NCBI RefSeq assembly: GCF_964204645.1 | Contig: NC_134033.1 | Span: forward strand, 5,056,231 to 5,120,230 | Reading direction: 5' to 3' | From: Tubulanus polymorphus | Lineage: Eukaryota; Nemertea; Palaeonemertea; Tubulaniformes; Tubulanidae | Length of the DNA: 64,000 nucleotides | In this document: piece after piece, positions 10,451 through 21,033 of the stretch | Layout of the letters: each line of letters starts with the position of its first letter | Position numbering within the stretch: position 1 is the stretch's first letter | Program-made: the position numbers and the translations under genes | The notes under the pieces: model-generated | The model's database searches: none | What the model saw: the letters and a program-made list of their open reading frames with translations, nothing else | What the model was told of the DNA's origin: nothing

Positions 10451-11515
10451 ATGAATTTCAGTTCGCAGACGACTTCACTACTCTCTACAACTACTAGAAA
10501 TCCCTGCTCACCTTACTTATTCCAAAACGTATTGTCAATCAGCGTAAAACTAGCTGGAGGTTTTCCTATCAGTATCGTCGGAATAATTTTGAATAATTTC
10601 AGCATTGTGATTTTACGTCGCCAAACTTCAAATCACATATCGCTCTACATTCTGCGATGTCTGGCAGTGGCTGACATAATCTTTCTTACATTTCACATAA
10701 TTCAAGAACCTTTTCGTTTCATTGTCTCCGGTTTGACCCAGGGTAGTCATATGTTCGTGATTCCTACGAGTATGAGTTGGGGTGTTCGGCCATGGATCTA
10801 TCGGGTAGCTTGGTTACCGAGAACCTCAGCGCAAGTGACAAGGAACTGGATAACTGTACTACTAGTTTTAGAAAGGTCCTTTTCTATCGCTAGGCCATTC
10901 TTCGCTAGAACTCATTTCACAATACCAAGGGTAAGAATTGTAGTTTGTTGTTTCTATATTATTTTTGGTATCTTAGGCTCTCCATTGATTATCGGTACTA
11001 CAGTAGGTATCTGGTTTTATGACGAATGTAATAAAGTCGTCATAAAATCCATCCGCGGAGCAAGCGATCCCATACGAAAATACTTCCTCACTGTATTTAT
11101 GTGGATTGATGACTTTCCTAGTCCTTTGTACAAAGAAATCCTGCCTGCCTTAATGCTAATAATTTTCAACAGCCATCTGATATGGACTCTGAGAAAGATA
11201 AGTTCTAGGAGAAAAGAAATGACACACGAAGGCGAACAAAGGCTAGACGTGAAAGCTATCAGGATAGCTGTAGCTATTGTTATTCTGTTTATCGTCTGTG
11301 AAATCCCTGCTTCGTTCCGATCTTATAACGAATTCATCGGTCGCTTCGTCAAAATGCCACCTATTAAATACTCTCACACCATCTATACCCTTCAAGAACT
11401 GTTTACCGATCTTTTACCGACCTTAAACTCGTCTGTAAATTTCTTTATCTATTACTTAGCAAACGATAATTTTAGAGGAACTGCAAAAAAACTGTTGAGA
11501 AGGCGGCCGATTTAA
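10451..11515 (+). CDS. Intronless class A GPCR, FMRFamide-receptor-like
   Basis: A 354-residue frame with seven hydrophobic segments and a short N-terminus with an NFS glycosylation site. The TM1-TM2 region reads NNFSIVIL, then ISLYILRCLAVADI, a pattern typical of the broad FMRFamide/myosuppressin-receptor-like group. TM3 ends in ERS from residue 141, a departure from DRY. Basic residues fill the third intracellular loop before TM6. TM7 reads SSVNFFIYY near residue 327, in place of NPxxY, followed by a basic end (RRRP). The start ATG at 10,451 is the first in frame. It resembles the GPCR at 56,270 in the TM2 signature, so the two are probably distant family members. The ligand is unknown. Confidence 0.85.
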   Translation: MNFSSQTTSLLSTTTRNPCSPYLFQNVLSISVKLAGGFPISIVGIILNNFSIVILRRQTSNHISLYILRCLAVADIIFLTFHIIQEPFRFIVSGLTQGSHMFVIPTSMSWGVRPWIYRVAWLPRTSAQVTRNWITVLLVLERSFSIARPFFARTHFTIPRVRIVVCCFYIIFGILGSPLIIGTTVGIWFYDECNKVVIKSIRGASDPIRKYFLTVFMWIDDFPSPLYKEILPALMLIIFNSHLIWTLRKISSRRKEMTHEGEQRLDVKAIRIAVAIVILFIVCEIPASFRSYNEFIGRFVKMPPIKYSHTIYTLQELFTDLLPTLNSSVNFFIYYLANDNFRGTAKKLLRRRPI

Positions 11516-12036
11516 ACTCCGTCGAGCGAAACAGATATATTTTGGATCCGTCCAGGCTTTTTTAGATTTCAGAGCCCCATCCCCAACGCCATATTTGACG
11601 AGAATTTAACATGTGTGATTGCCGTTTAATCACTAAACCAGTTGAATTAAAAAGATGGAATAGAATTTGCAAAAATCACTCTGGATACTTAAAGTTGATG
11701 AGAACATAAAAATAATGATTAATGCAACGTGAGCCAGGTACTTTGAAATGGATGTTGTCATTGCGAATTTATTAAAAGAACTGTTGAAGGTCTCTTTAAA
11801 ACTGCGTACATTAATTACTTTTTTTAATTAATTAATTTTTTTAGAACATCAAATCTCTATATAGATTCAATTAACCCGATTGCCTTCTTTCTTACACTTT
11901 ATGTCACAGTATCACTATCTCCGACGATCTTAGTTATTACATAATAAGCAAATTGCGATACTTTGTGATATTTGCTAACAGTATGAATTCAAGCGTATAT
12001 GCGGCTTTGTGTGATATGTAATACGTATCATAGCGA
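11516..12036. other. Intergenic, nothing recognised
   Basis: AT-rich, with an AATTAATTAATT run near 11,825. No gene, splice-bounded frame or clear repeat was identified. Confidence 0.4.
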
Positions 12037-14135
12037 ATGGACAACGAGAGGGTTGTGAAATCGGAGGAACTGACTCCGTGGAATAACAATATACCGAGAT
12101 CTACCTACCTAGAGTCGCCGTGACAGAAATGAAACAGCGCGAAATGGCTTCAAAATTATAACTTAAAAAGTTCGTAGCCACTATTATCTACATATATAAT
12201 AATTGTAATAAATCGTTGAATCTAATTCTGTCTTCTGTAATGAATTTCTATGTTCGCAATAAAACACTGATGTTCACTGGTACGAAAAACAACCGCTTCT
12301 ATTACGAGATTATATGAAATTGAGAGGAGACCTCAAAATAACAAGAAACGAGTGATTTGAATCATCAATTAAAAACCGCGTCTTCTAAAAATACATCCGA
12401 GAAATATCGACATCAAAACAAAATCGCGCGCCCAAAATCAGCTCAAATACCAATGAAATAGTTTACCCATATAAAACCAGAAAATCTAGGTTCCACAGGA
12501 ATAGGGCCCGACCGAAACCGGCTGTCTGAACCTGAAACCAGTTGTACGTAAGTAAATGTCATTTGTATTTCATAAGAAGTAGAGTTCAACTCTTCAACTC
12601 TTCATCTTACTCAAATCACACTTAACTCACAAACTGTCAAAAATGTCCAATCAAGTTCAATTGTAAATAAATGCAACTTATTGTTAAAAGGTTCCACTTA
12701 AACTTACATATTCTGTATTTTATATCAACAGCTGAAATTATGTTTTAATTTAAAGATCTATCAACTAAGTATTCTAACCTAACCTATATATTCGGCCTAC
12801 CCATTCAGGCTAGGTTTTGGGGGTAGGGAGGAGGATACTGAAATTGAGAGACATGATATACAGGTCACACCGGAAATCTTCAGTCACTCTGTCATCATCA
12901 TTCAACTTAAGGTTCAATCTACTGTGACTAGGGGATCTTGATCTTCTCACTGAAGTAGAACATACAGGCCGCACCTGAATCGGGCCACTCTGTTGTGTGC
13001 TGGGGGTGAAGACACGTACTCTGTGGCCCAATCTTCTGGGTTCTTGTCTCAGCGATGACCCTGAAATTGTCATGTTTATTTCAAGTAAAATATTTACATA
13101 AAAGGCGTTGTCTTATAAAACAATACATTTGAAAAATCTGAAATTCTGTAAAAATAGAAAAAAACCTGAAAACAGAGAGAAACCCTGGAATAAAAGAAGC
13201 ATGGAATACAGGAACATGAAATAAAGATATGAGGCATAAGTAATAAACAAACTGCTATTTCTATCTGTAGACCCAGAGACCCACAGGACCCTGACGTAAA
13301 TAACACCCTATTTACTAATTAACGCATTTTATTTAAAATTGTATTAATATTCATGCATTTCTATAACTTACTAACTCACCGAGTAAGTTCCTAAACTAAT
13401 TAAACCTATAAAACATAATTTCGACTGTTAATGTTTTTCTAACTTACAATTTATCCAATCCTGTGTGTGTAATGTATGAATCCAATGATAATCCTTGAGT
13501 CAATTTGAATCCTTGTGTTTTTTATAACAGTTCAGTTCATTGAGCACAGTTTATATCAATCCGGTAATTAGTTTGAGCGCGATTTCATTCCAAATAAATC
13601 CTGAACAATAATACAATTCAAATTCCATTTAATTTCCAGTAACGGCTCAGTTTTTGAGAACGGTTTATCTTTCATCCATCCAGAATACATCCTAATATGT
13701 TCACAAGAGGGGTCTGCTTGTTTTACGGGAGACAGTTTGAGCACCTCTTTTCAGACTGGTTAACCATACACCATCGCGATAACCTCTAGGTGTGAACATA
13801 TACAAGACACCCAGTTGTAATAATCTGTGCGAACGACAAGAATTGTCGAACACAATGAAGTTTCATATTTCATATTATCTAACTATTGGGGTCACTGGTC
13901 ATAATCCATCTTCGCTCTATAAACTGCGCGGCGACTCTAGTGAAGAAATCAATCTATTCTGAACTGCATGAAGTTTATATCGGTATAAATCATAAATCTC
14001 TGATAGCAAAATGATTTAATTTGAAAATTGAATTATTAAAATTGCCGCGAAAACCAGCTTCCAAAACTTCATCATCAATGATTGGACGCATAATTAGTCA
14101 TACTCGTCGATGATTGGCTAATTTGTACGAAATAT
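12037..14135. repeat. Dispersed 2.1-kb repeat, copy 1
   Basis: It aligns over its length with 59,917-62,050: both begin with GACAACGAGAGGGTTGTGAAAT and both end with the block CATAATTAGTCATACTCG plus GATGATTGGCTAATT. Identity is high in blocks with scattered indels. A minus-strand frame inside it is conserved in both copies. A shorter related end segment sits at about 59,150-59,250. No terminal repeats or transposase were recognised, so the element class is unknown; a segmental duplication containing part of a gene is an alternative. Confidence 0.85.
12810..13073 (-). other. Conserved 87-residue frame inside the 2.1-kb repeat, copy 1
   Basis: The frame is basic and Ser/Arg/Pro-rich, with no domain I recognise. 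Its counterpart at 60,699-60,962 has the same length and differs at roughly one residue in seven. The core (near 12,920-13,050) is better conserved than the flanks. On the minus strand a possible splice acceptor (AATTTCAG) ends at 13,061 and a weak donor (GTGTGA) follows 12,871, so it could be a 190-nt internal exon rather than a whole gene. It could equally be a non-functional part of the repeat. Confidence 0.35.
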
Positions 14136-14385
14136 GCATAAACTGGATGATTTACGTAAGTTCTCAGCGGACCCGATATTTACGCGGGAACCTTACAAAT
14201 GGTTCCACCTTCTTAGGAATAAAAGTTCCATTACTTCTGTGAAAATCCACCCTCCGAAGACATGGCTGACTTCAGCCCCGGAAATCCAGGAAGAAAGACA
14301 CTGAATATTTGGATGGATGAAAGCTGTGGGTACTGGAGTGTGTAATGGGTAGTGTAGTGTGATCTGTGTGCATTTGTGGCCAGCA

Positions 14386-14945
14386 CACAGATCACATTGT
14401 TCATTGGGTTTAGTCCAGGACTCGCGAGATTTTCAACAACACGGAAGTAACGTGTAATAAATGATGACTTGAATTGCATGACTACCTACCACCCCTCATT
14501 ATTGTTGGAAAACTAAACGTTCCGCACGACTAAAAATTAGTAATAATAATCAATAACATTTTAGGAATGGCCAGAATTTTAACTTAGGTTCTATCTCTTT
14601 TTTATTTTACAATTGCGATTGGTATAATTTTTTTTAAACGGCCGTTAAGGCTTCATGTTTCGTCTGCAATTCACTGCAAATAGTTACGCAACTACGCACA
14701 TTTCAGTGTTTTTGGCAGCTGTACACTCAATCGGCACCGTTCGTGACTAGCTTCACTGCGGAATTATCATTAATCAACATCGCCATATCACATCATCATT
14801 TTATATTGTGCCTTAAAACCCTAACAGCCGAAATAATTGAAATACACACACGATTTCTATCATTGAAAATTGAGAGAATGGCCGTGTTTGTGTTCTGCTG
14901 CTTCACGTAAATCCCGCGGGGTGGCGCCACCGCGCGGATAGGGGC
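14386..14945. repeat. 0.55-kb direct repeat, left copy
   Basis: Near-identical to 15,487-16,030, about 1.1 kb to the right in the same orientation. Both run from the GAGATTTTCAACAACACGG region through CATTATTGTTGGAAAACTAAA to the GC-rich GTAAATCCCGCG end. The GC-rich end has GGTGGCGC(C/A)ACCGCGCGGA, capable of pairing with itself. The class is unknown. Confidence 0.85.
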
Positions 14946-15021
14946 CTATACGTCCAGAGCCCTAGCTTGATGGTATTCGAAAATTAAAGTATGGGCACTC
15001 GATATGATGGACTTCTATATC

Positions 15022-15320
15022 CACGCCTCGGTGTGGAGCGCGGAGCGGTTAGAGCGTTCGGCTAATCAGGGAAGCCAGGTCGTGGTTTCGAACCCCGTAC
15101 ATTACCGCAGTGTCTTCGGGCAAGACACTTATTCTCATTGCCACTGTCCACCCAGGAGAAAATGGGTATCTGGCCTGATAGATGACTCCGACTATTGCTC
15201 CCCAGGGAGAGATTACTGATATATGTGAGGGTATTAAAATCATGGTTGAAGTATTAATACCAAAAAATGTAAAGCGCTCCGAGCTAGATTTAGCGCTATA
15301 AAAGACACATATTATTATTA
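15022..15320 (+). mobile_element. tRNA-derived SINE
   Basis: The head (about 15,030-15,100) is tRNA-like, with an A-box-like AGCGGTTAGAGCG and a B-box-like GTTTCGAACCC. It is followed by a conserved central body, GTCTTCGGGCAAGACACTT then GTCCACCCAGGAGAAAATGG, known from widespread metazoan SINEs. The 3' part carries GTAAAGCGCTCCGAGC and AGCGCTATAAAAGACAC, like L2/CR1-type LINE tails, and ends in an ATT repeat. It sits between the two 0.55-kb direct repeats. The frames in it are not genes. Confidence 0.8.
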
Positions 15321-15486
15321 TTCTCATCATCATACTGGATATTGCTGTTATTATGCCTCTCGAACAGCCTGTCATATCTGTAAAGATAATTACAGGTTAC
15401 GATATCTAACCGTATAAAAGGGCAAAGTCGTACTACTCGATCTCATTAACGAGTTGCCAATCGAGTTGTGTTATTTCTGCATTATC

Positions 15487-16030
15487 ACATTTTTCATTGG
15501 GGTTTGGTCCAGAACTCACGAGATTTTCAACAACACGGAAGTAACGTGTAATAAATGATGACTTGAATTGCATGACTACCTACCACCCCTCATTATTGTT
15601 GGAAAACTAAACGTTCCGCACTGACTAAAAATTAGTAATAATAATTAATAAAATTTTAGAAATGGCCAGAATTTTAACTTAGGTTCTATCTCATTTTTAT
15701 TTTACAATTGCGATTGGTATAATTTTTTTTTAAACGGCCGTTATGGCTTCGTATATCGTCCGCAATTCACTGCAAATAGTTACGCAACTACGCACGTGTT
15801 TTTGGCAGCTGTACACTCAATCGGCACCGTTCGTGACTATTTGTGGAATTATCATTAATCAACATCGCCATATCACATCATCAACTTATATTGTGCCTTA
15901 AAACCCTAACAGCCGACATAATTGAAATGCACACACGATTTTTATCATTGAAAATTGAGAGAGTGGCCATGTTTGTGTTCTGCTGCTTCGCGTAAATCCC
16001 GCGCGGTGGCGCAACCGCGCGGAGTGGGGC
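15487..16030. repeat. 0.55-kb direct repeat, right copy
   Basis: Partner of 14,386-14,945, with small indels (for example a shortened ACGCACGTGTTTTTGG region). The two copies bracket the SINE. They have no coding capacity. Confidence 0.85.
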
Positions 16031-16293
16031 CGATACGTCTAGCGGCAATATCGTTCTTGACTCCTTGAAAGGAATTGTCGCCCATAGGGCTGATCAGGTC
16101 AGGAAGGTCCGATGATTTTTTTCATCTAATAATTTCACTTTTCTCTTCCTACATTTGATTATCTATAACACGCGGATATATTTACTCTATTATCAATGCA
16201 TCTAAATCTATTAAACTTCCTCAACCAGAGCGATTGTTTTGGCTATGTATATACGACGGGTATAGGTGAATCAATCCTTTCTATATCACGACG

Positions 16294-19200
16294 ATGAAGA
16301 CGCGTCTGTTCTTTATTATCTGCACAGTTTTGTTGCAACTGGGAAATTTATACAACACACAAACATCTGGAGCTGAAAGTAAGTTACTGCAGCCGCCATT
16401 ACTCGATTTTGTGATTATATTTCAGTCAGATTTGCGAATTCGATGACGTTAGCTGTTTAATAATAGATTTACTACAGGCCCTAAATGTAACCTGACAAAA
16501 CAACAAATATAAACACATCTGGTTGACTTAATTTCACATGAAGTTTGTATCTTGATGTCTGGTTTGATAAAAAACGAGTCGCTTATATAATCACCTCACT
16601 AACCAGGGGCGGAGTCAGACGTCTGAGTAGAGGGGTCAAGTGCAGTTTTTTCCCAGGTATCTCATATATTTCAATGAAAAATACATTCACCGTGTGCAGT
16701 GATTTCCGGCAGACGCCGCGAAACAGAAATCGATAAAGATTTGAATCATGGTTAATTTCATCATTAATATGATTCATGTTTATATTCATTTGTTTCAGTA
16801 ATTTACGGGACGCCTCATTCTGCTCGAGATGCAAAACCCGACAATAAAACGCAAGGAGAAACGATTCGATATACTTGTAAAATAATTGGCAGAAATTCTA
16901 CAGTATCATTCCAAGAGAAGAGAAACGGTTCGGAACAATGGTTAACAGTTCCAGACGACCAGCTTAACAAAACTAAAGACAAACAGAATGTTGAGTTGGT
17001 TGAGCTAAAATTCCAAGCAGATTTCAAACGACACAATGGATCTTCATTTAGATGTCTTGTAAATGAAAGCCCAACAGATCCGGAACCTATTCAGTTTGAT
17101 CTGATCGTAGTTAAACGAACTGGTAAGTAACCGTTTGAGTTGCTTATTGAAATAATCAAATTATCTAGAACATTAACTTGCATTCTTGGTTTTCCTAGAA
17201 ATATCATAGAGTCAAATTGAGCTGATAAAATGTCTGATATCTGGTGTTTGTAGAGTTCGTTTTTAGCCCATTTTGGACTTTAGTCCCAGCGGGCTAGTGC
17301 GTTCACTTTTCGTCCGTAGACGGGATCCAGTTATTTTGACGAAGTTTCAAGACTGGCAGCCATTGTTGTTCGCCAAAATCAGCACTTTTTCCACATTTTT
17401 CAAGTTTTTAAGGGAAATTTTGAAGAGACTTTTATCAATTATCGTGGTCTTTCGTAAATGTTTTCATCCCCCAAAGGGCCCATCAGCACGAGAAAAATTT
17501 GGCCGATAGGACTCAAGATGGTCGTCCTCTGACCTAGGCGCTACAAATATCAATCGATGTAGATTTTAATTGTGGTTAGTTCCATCATTAAATGATTGAT
17601 CTCACTATCAGAAATAATCTGAACACGAAGCATGGGAGGGGTTCGATAGCCTCTAACACCCCACCCCCCCCCTCCTTGGATTTTCTTCTGATAAGTTATT
17701 CGAAGTTTGACCGAGTACTGTGCTGGGGAAGGCTATTTAATGTGTACTGTGCTATATATTTATATTCATTCGTTTCAGAAATCATTCCAATGCCAGATCT
17801 CAAAGGAAACCCCGACAGTAAAACACAAGGAGAAATTGTAAATTACACTTGTAAAATTGTCGGAAATTTTAATGCAACATTAACATTCCAAGAGAAGAGA
17901 AGAGCTTCAGAACAATGGGAAACAATTCCAGACGACAAGCTTCACAGAGCTAGCAAAAAGAATGTCCATTACGTTGTGCTAAAATTCCAAGCAGATTTCA
18001 AACTGCACAATGGAACGTCTTTTAGATGTCTAGTAAAGGAAAGCCCAACAGATCGGGAACCTATTCAGTTTGATCTAATCGTACTAGTTAATCGAACAGG
18101 TAAGTAACTGTTTGTATAGCGAATTGAATAAGTTAAACAATTTAGAACATTAAAACTTGCTTTCTTGGTTTTCCTACAAATATCAAAGAGTCAAATTGTG
18201 CCGATAAAATGTCCAATGTCTGGTGTTTGTTGTTTCATCCGTAGTTTCATTTTCTTTTAAAAATGTCCCTGGTCAAGTGCTGAACACATGCGGAGAATGG
18301 ACGACCAATTTTTGAAAGTATTCTTTTAAAGAATCTCATGTAAATATCATCTGTTTCGACATCGAATTTACTTTTTTTTCACGCATTATTTTCGTTGGAC
18401 CGCGGTTTGTTGCCTCCTCGTTGATGTATCTATTCCGTCCGTTCCTCCCGTACAAGAATAAATTTTGTGTCAACCATTTTACGGCTCTCAGTTTTAAGAG
18501 TCAGATTTCGTTGATTTCACTGTCTGGGCCCAGTTCCACACTTGTGAATTAAGAGTTGACTCAGAGTTAACTCATTGAAAATGAACTAAATTAACTCAAG
18601 TTAACGCTAACTCAGAACTGTGGAACTGGATGCTGAAGCACTGTTGTCTGACTGGCCACGCAGGAAGTATTCTTTATTAGGCGCCGCATTCATAAACGGA
18701 TCTCATTTCGTGTTTGTTGTTCATTTTATGCGAAAAGGCACATCGATTTACAAATCAGCTATTTTGCGTTCCGGGTACTATACTTAGTTAACGCGAAGAT
18801 CCAGCATAAGGTTTTCTAGAATTTTTGCACAGTCAAAAGAGTGAAAAAATTGCCTAACATCATTAACTTCATCAGGTGACGGGTGGAAACCAATGGCATT
18901 TACTGAAAAATAGTCTAGGAGGAGGTATGACATCATGTGACCAGTGATAGTTGATAACTATTAGGCGTTACTACGGTGTTAAATGCATATTTGTTCATTA
19001 CGGAAAACACTTTTTTCCAGGCTACTTTGAAAGCAAAACCACACGCAGTGAAAGTTACTTTCAAAATGTAGTTTTTTTCTCTCATTTCAGATGATTCAAG
19101 TTCCACTCAAATCCCGACGACTGAAACCACTACATTCGGGTCAGTATTCATTTCGAGCTAAAAATGTCCGACGGAAAAGGTTCCTAGACGATGTACGGGT

Positions 19201-21033
19201 TCCTGTTGTTTCGTAACAACGGCTGATACTAGACTACGTATCACACTCTGCTTTGCGGTCTATGTGTTTTGTAAAAATAACTTGATTCGATATCTCGCTT
19301 GTCTCTGGTTTCCGAATAAGAATCACGTGCTGGTTGGTGTATTTATAATGCTGATGTTTAGATGTGTCGGGGTCAATGAAACTGGAATTGTAATAAAAAC
19401 TGGAACATTCACTAATTATTCATGTCGTTTTCTACCATCAGCTGAAAATTTGGGAATAAAGGCAATCGCAAAATATGTGACATCGATGCCGCTACCACCA
19501 GCCCTGCTTTTGTTCAATTCTTCTCTGTTAATTAGTTTTTTGATTGTAAATTTCGTGCTTTTCATTCAGAGTTCGCCTGGTTACTACTGAAGAAAAGTTT
19601 CGCTCGAAAAACAAGGTCATTATGAATTTAACTTATAATATCAAACTTTCATGTGTAATATAGCCCCCGGATCCATCGCACAATTAATACCCACTTAACG
19701 TGGGGTAAAACAAAACAAACTTTGGAATAATTATATACATAAAATATAATTTTCATCACCTTAATATTTATTTATATATTCATTTTTTTTCTCAGACTGA
19801 CCCAACCGTCCAACCTACACTGGGCCAGACTGACCGCACCACACATGACTGGACCATGACGATAGTTTACATCATTAGTGGAGTTATCGGTTTCCTCCTC
19901 ATCATCGTTATTATCGTAGTCATCGTTTGCAGGTATTTTACTAAACTAACACGGTAGATTTCTGAAGAGATTATAACTATGTCTGATTGGACCGAAGTTC
20001 AATATCAAGGTCGATTGTAGAGCTCTATAACTAATGATAAGCGGTTGTCGTTAGTTCCAAGTCGAGTTTGTCGGTGACGTCATGTATAAATGATAACGTA
20101 ACCGCGCGCGTGTCTACTTACTTCGAATCGAACATACACGACAAATGTTGCTATTATATTGTGGGCTTTCCTGACAAAATGGCTGATAACCAAAAAAACT
20201 AGTCACATTGGCTTTATGTCACAACAAATATCCGATAACGAACGTGATAAAGCATTTTGATTTTTTAATTGATCGGAAAACAGGTTTTCGTAAGGTAGGC
20301 CTACTGGCAGTACATTAAACTGTTCAAATTCCAATAAAAAATGTCGAAGTTCCAATTTTCTCTAATTATTCTTCAAAGTAATGACGACTTTGATAAACTC
20401 ATAGGAATTGCAGAGACGGATCAATACACGAGCTTTTTATGCGCAGTTAACTCTTCTTTTTCAAGAGGTTTTTCTAGATGCGGGCTTTGCGGTAAATGAT
20501 CTGAACAGTATGATCTCTGATCAAAATCTTACATTATTTCAACATTTCTTTCTCGCTCGATTTCTTCAGCGCAAAACTACCCATTTTTCAGACGCAGACG
20601 ACTTTCCAGTGGAGATCGTGTGGACACTACACCCGAGTCTACAACACCGCAGCAACAAGTCGAGATGGTGTATGGAGTCAACGACGAGTTGAATGATGTC
20701 ATAGATTCGGGTAACGAAACTGACATACCACACACCAGCAATCAGAAAGTTACTACAGATCCGTGCGTGGATACTGAGGCCACAAACAACAAATATACGA
20801 CTCCTTATATGGATATGGGAGCAGGGGGAGACACGCATAGAGATCAGTTCTCGAATCCCGAACCTTTCGTGACGTATCATCAGTTAACGGAAGATACTGG
20901 TGAACCTGTGAAAGATGATATTCAACATTATTCTTACGCTTCTGTTGAATATACTCATGATCAATTTCCCTTAAGGGCTGCCACTGGACAAACAGTAACT
21001 GATTGTACATACACAAAACATACTAGGTTTTAA
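16294..21033 (+). CDS. Six-exon Ig-superfamily membrane receptor with ITIM-like and YxxM tail motifs
   Basis: Exons read by splice borders and phase: 16294-16378, 16799-17122, 17779-18099, 19091-19143, 19796-19932 and 20592-21033; together 453 codons plus stop with no break. Exon 1 encodes a signal peptide (MKTRLFFIICTVLLQLG). Exons 2 and 3 are phase 1-1 and each encodes one Ig domain with YTCKI, a tryptophan in QW, and FRCLV. Exon 4 is a short Thr/Ser stalk. Exon 5 holds the stalk end and a TM helix at about 283-305. Exon 6 opens with a basic stop-transfer run (RRRR) and encodes a cytoplasmic tail of about 146 residues with VTYHQL (Tyr402, ITIM consensus) and YMDM (Tyr379, PI3-kinase SH2 consensus). 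The exon 4 donor (GTATTC) is weak; a stronger GTCAGT site 4 nt earlier would need an extra exon. Likely a surface recognition or adhesion receptor with tyrosine-based signalling. Confidence 0.78.
16765..18232 (+). repeat. Tandem duplication of an Ig exon with its flanking introns
   Basis: The unit 16,765-17,250 resembles 17,745-18,232. Similarity covers the pyrimidine tract and acceptor, the whole Ig exon, the donor GTAAGTAAC and about 120 bp of the following intron (TTGGTTTTCCTA, GATAAAATGTC, TCTGGTGTTTGT). The duplication is about 980 bp apart and accounts for the receptor's two Ig domains. Confidence 0.85.
17265..17545. repeat. Intronic dispersed repeat
   Basis: It shares GACTTTAGTCC, AGCGGGCTA, TTCACTTTTCGTCCG-like words and the TCCAGTTATTTTG stretch with 52,378-52,500. 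It lies in the intron between the two Ig exons. The open frame 17,273-17,509 is translation of this repeat. Confidence 0.6.
18530..18630. mobile_element. Foldback MITE, copy 1
   Basis: About 100 bp with terminal inverted repeats of the form CAGTTCCACA...TGTGGAACTG around an inner AACTCATTGAAAATGAAC core. Related copies lie at 26,790-26,890 and 41,783-41,885. It is in the intron before the stalk exon of the Ig receptor. Confidence 0.75.
19370..19590 (+). other. Possible degenerate Ig exon inside the receptor intron
   Basis: A frame here contains FTNYSCRF preceded by a short ETG...KTG segment, loosely like the B-strand of the two real Ig exons (VNYTCKI). No matching second cysteine or clear splice pair follows, so it is either a decayed third Ig exon or chance. 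Confidence 0.25.

Noticed and set aside
15004-15375. Frames of 71 and 108 residues on opposite strands
   Set aside because: Both lie across the SINE.
20408-20692. 94-residue frame overlapping the last exon of the Ig receptor
   Set aside because: It reads through the intron and acceptor in the wrong frame; the splice-joined frame is fully consistent without it.
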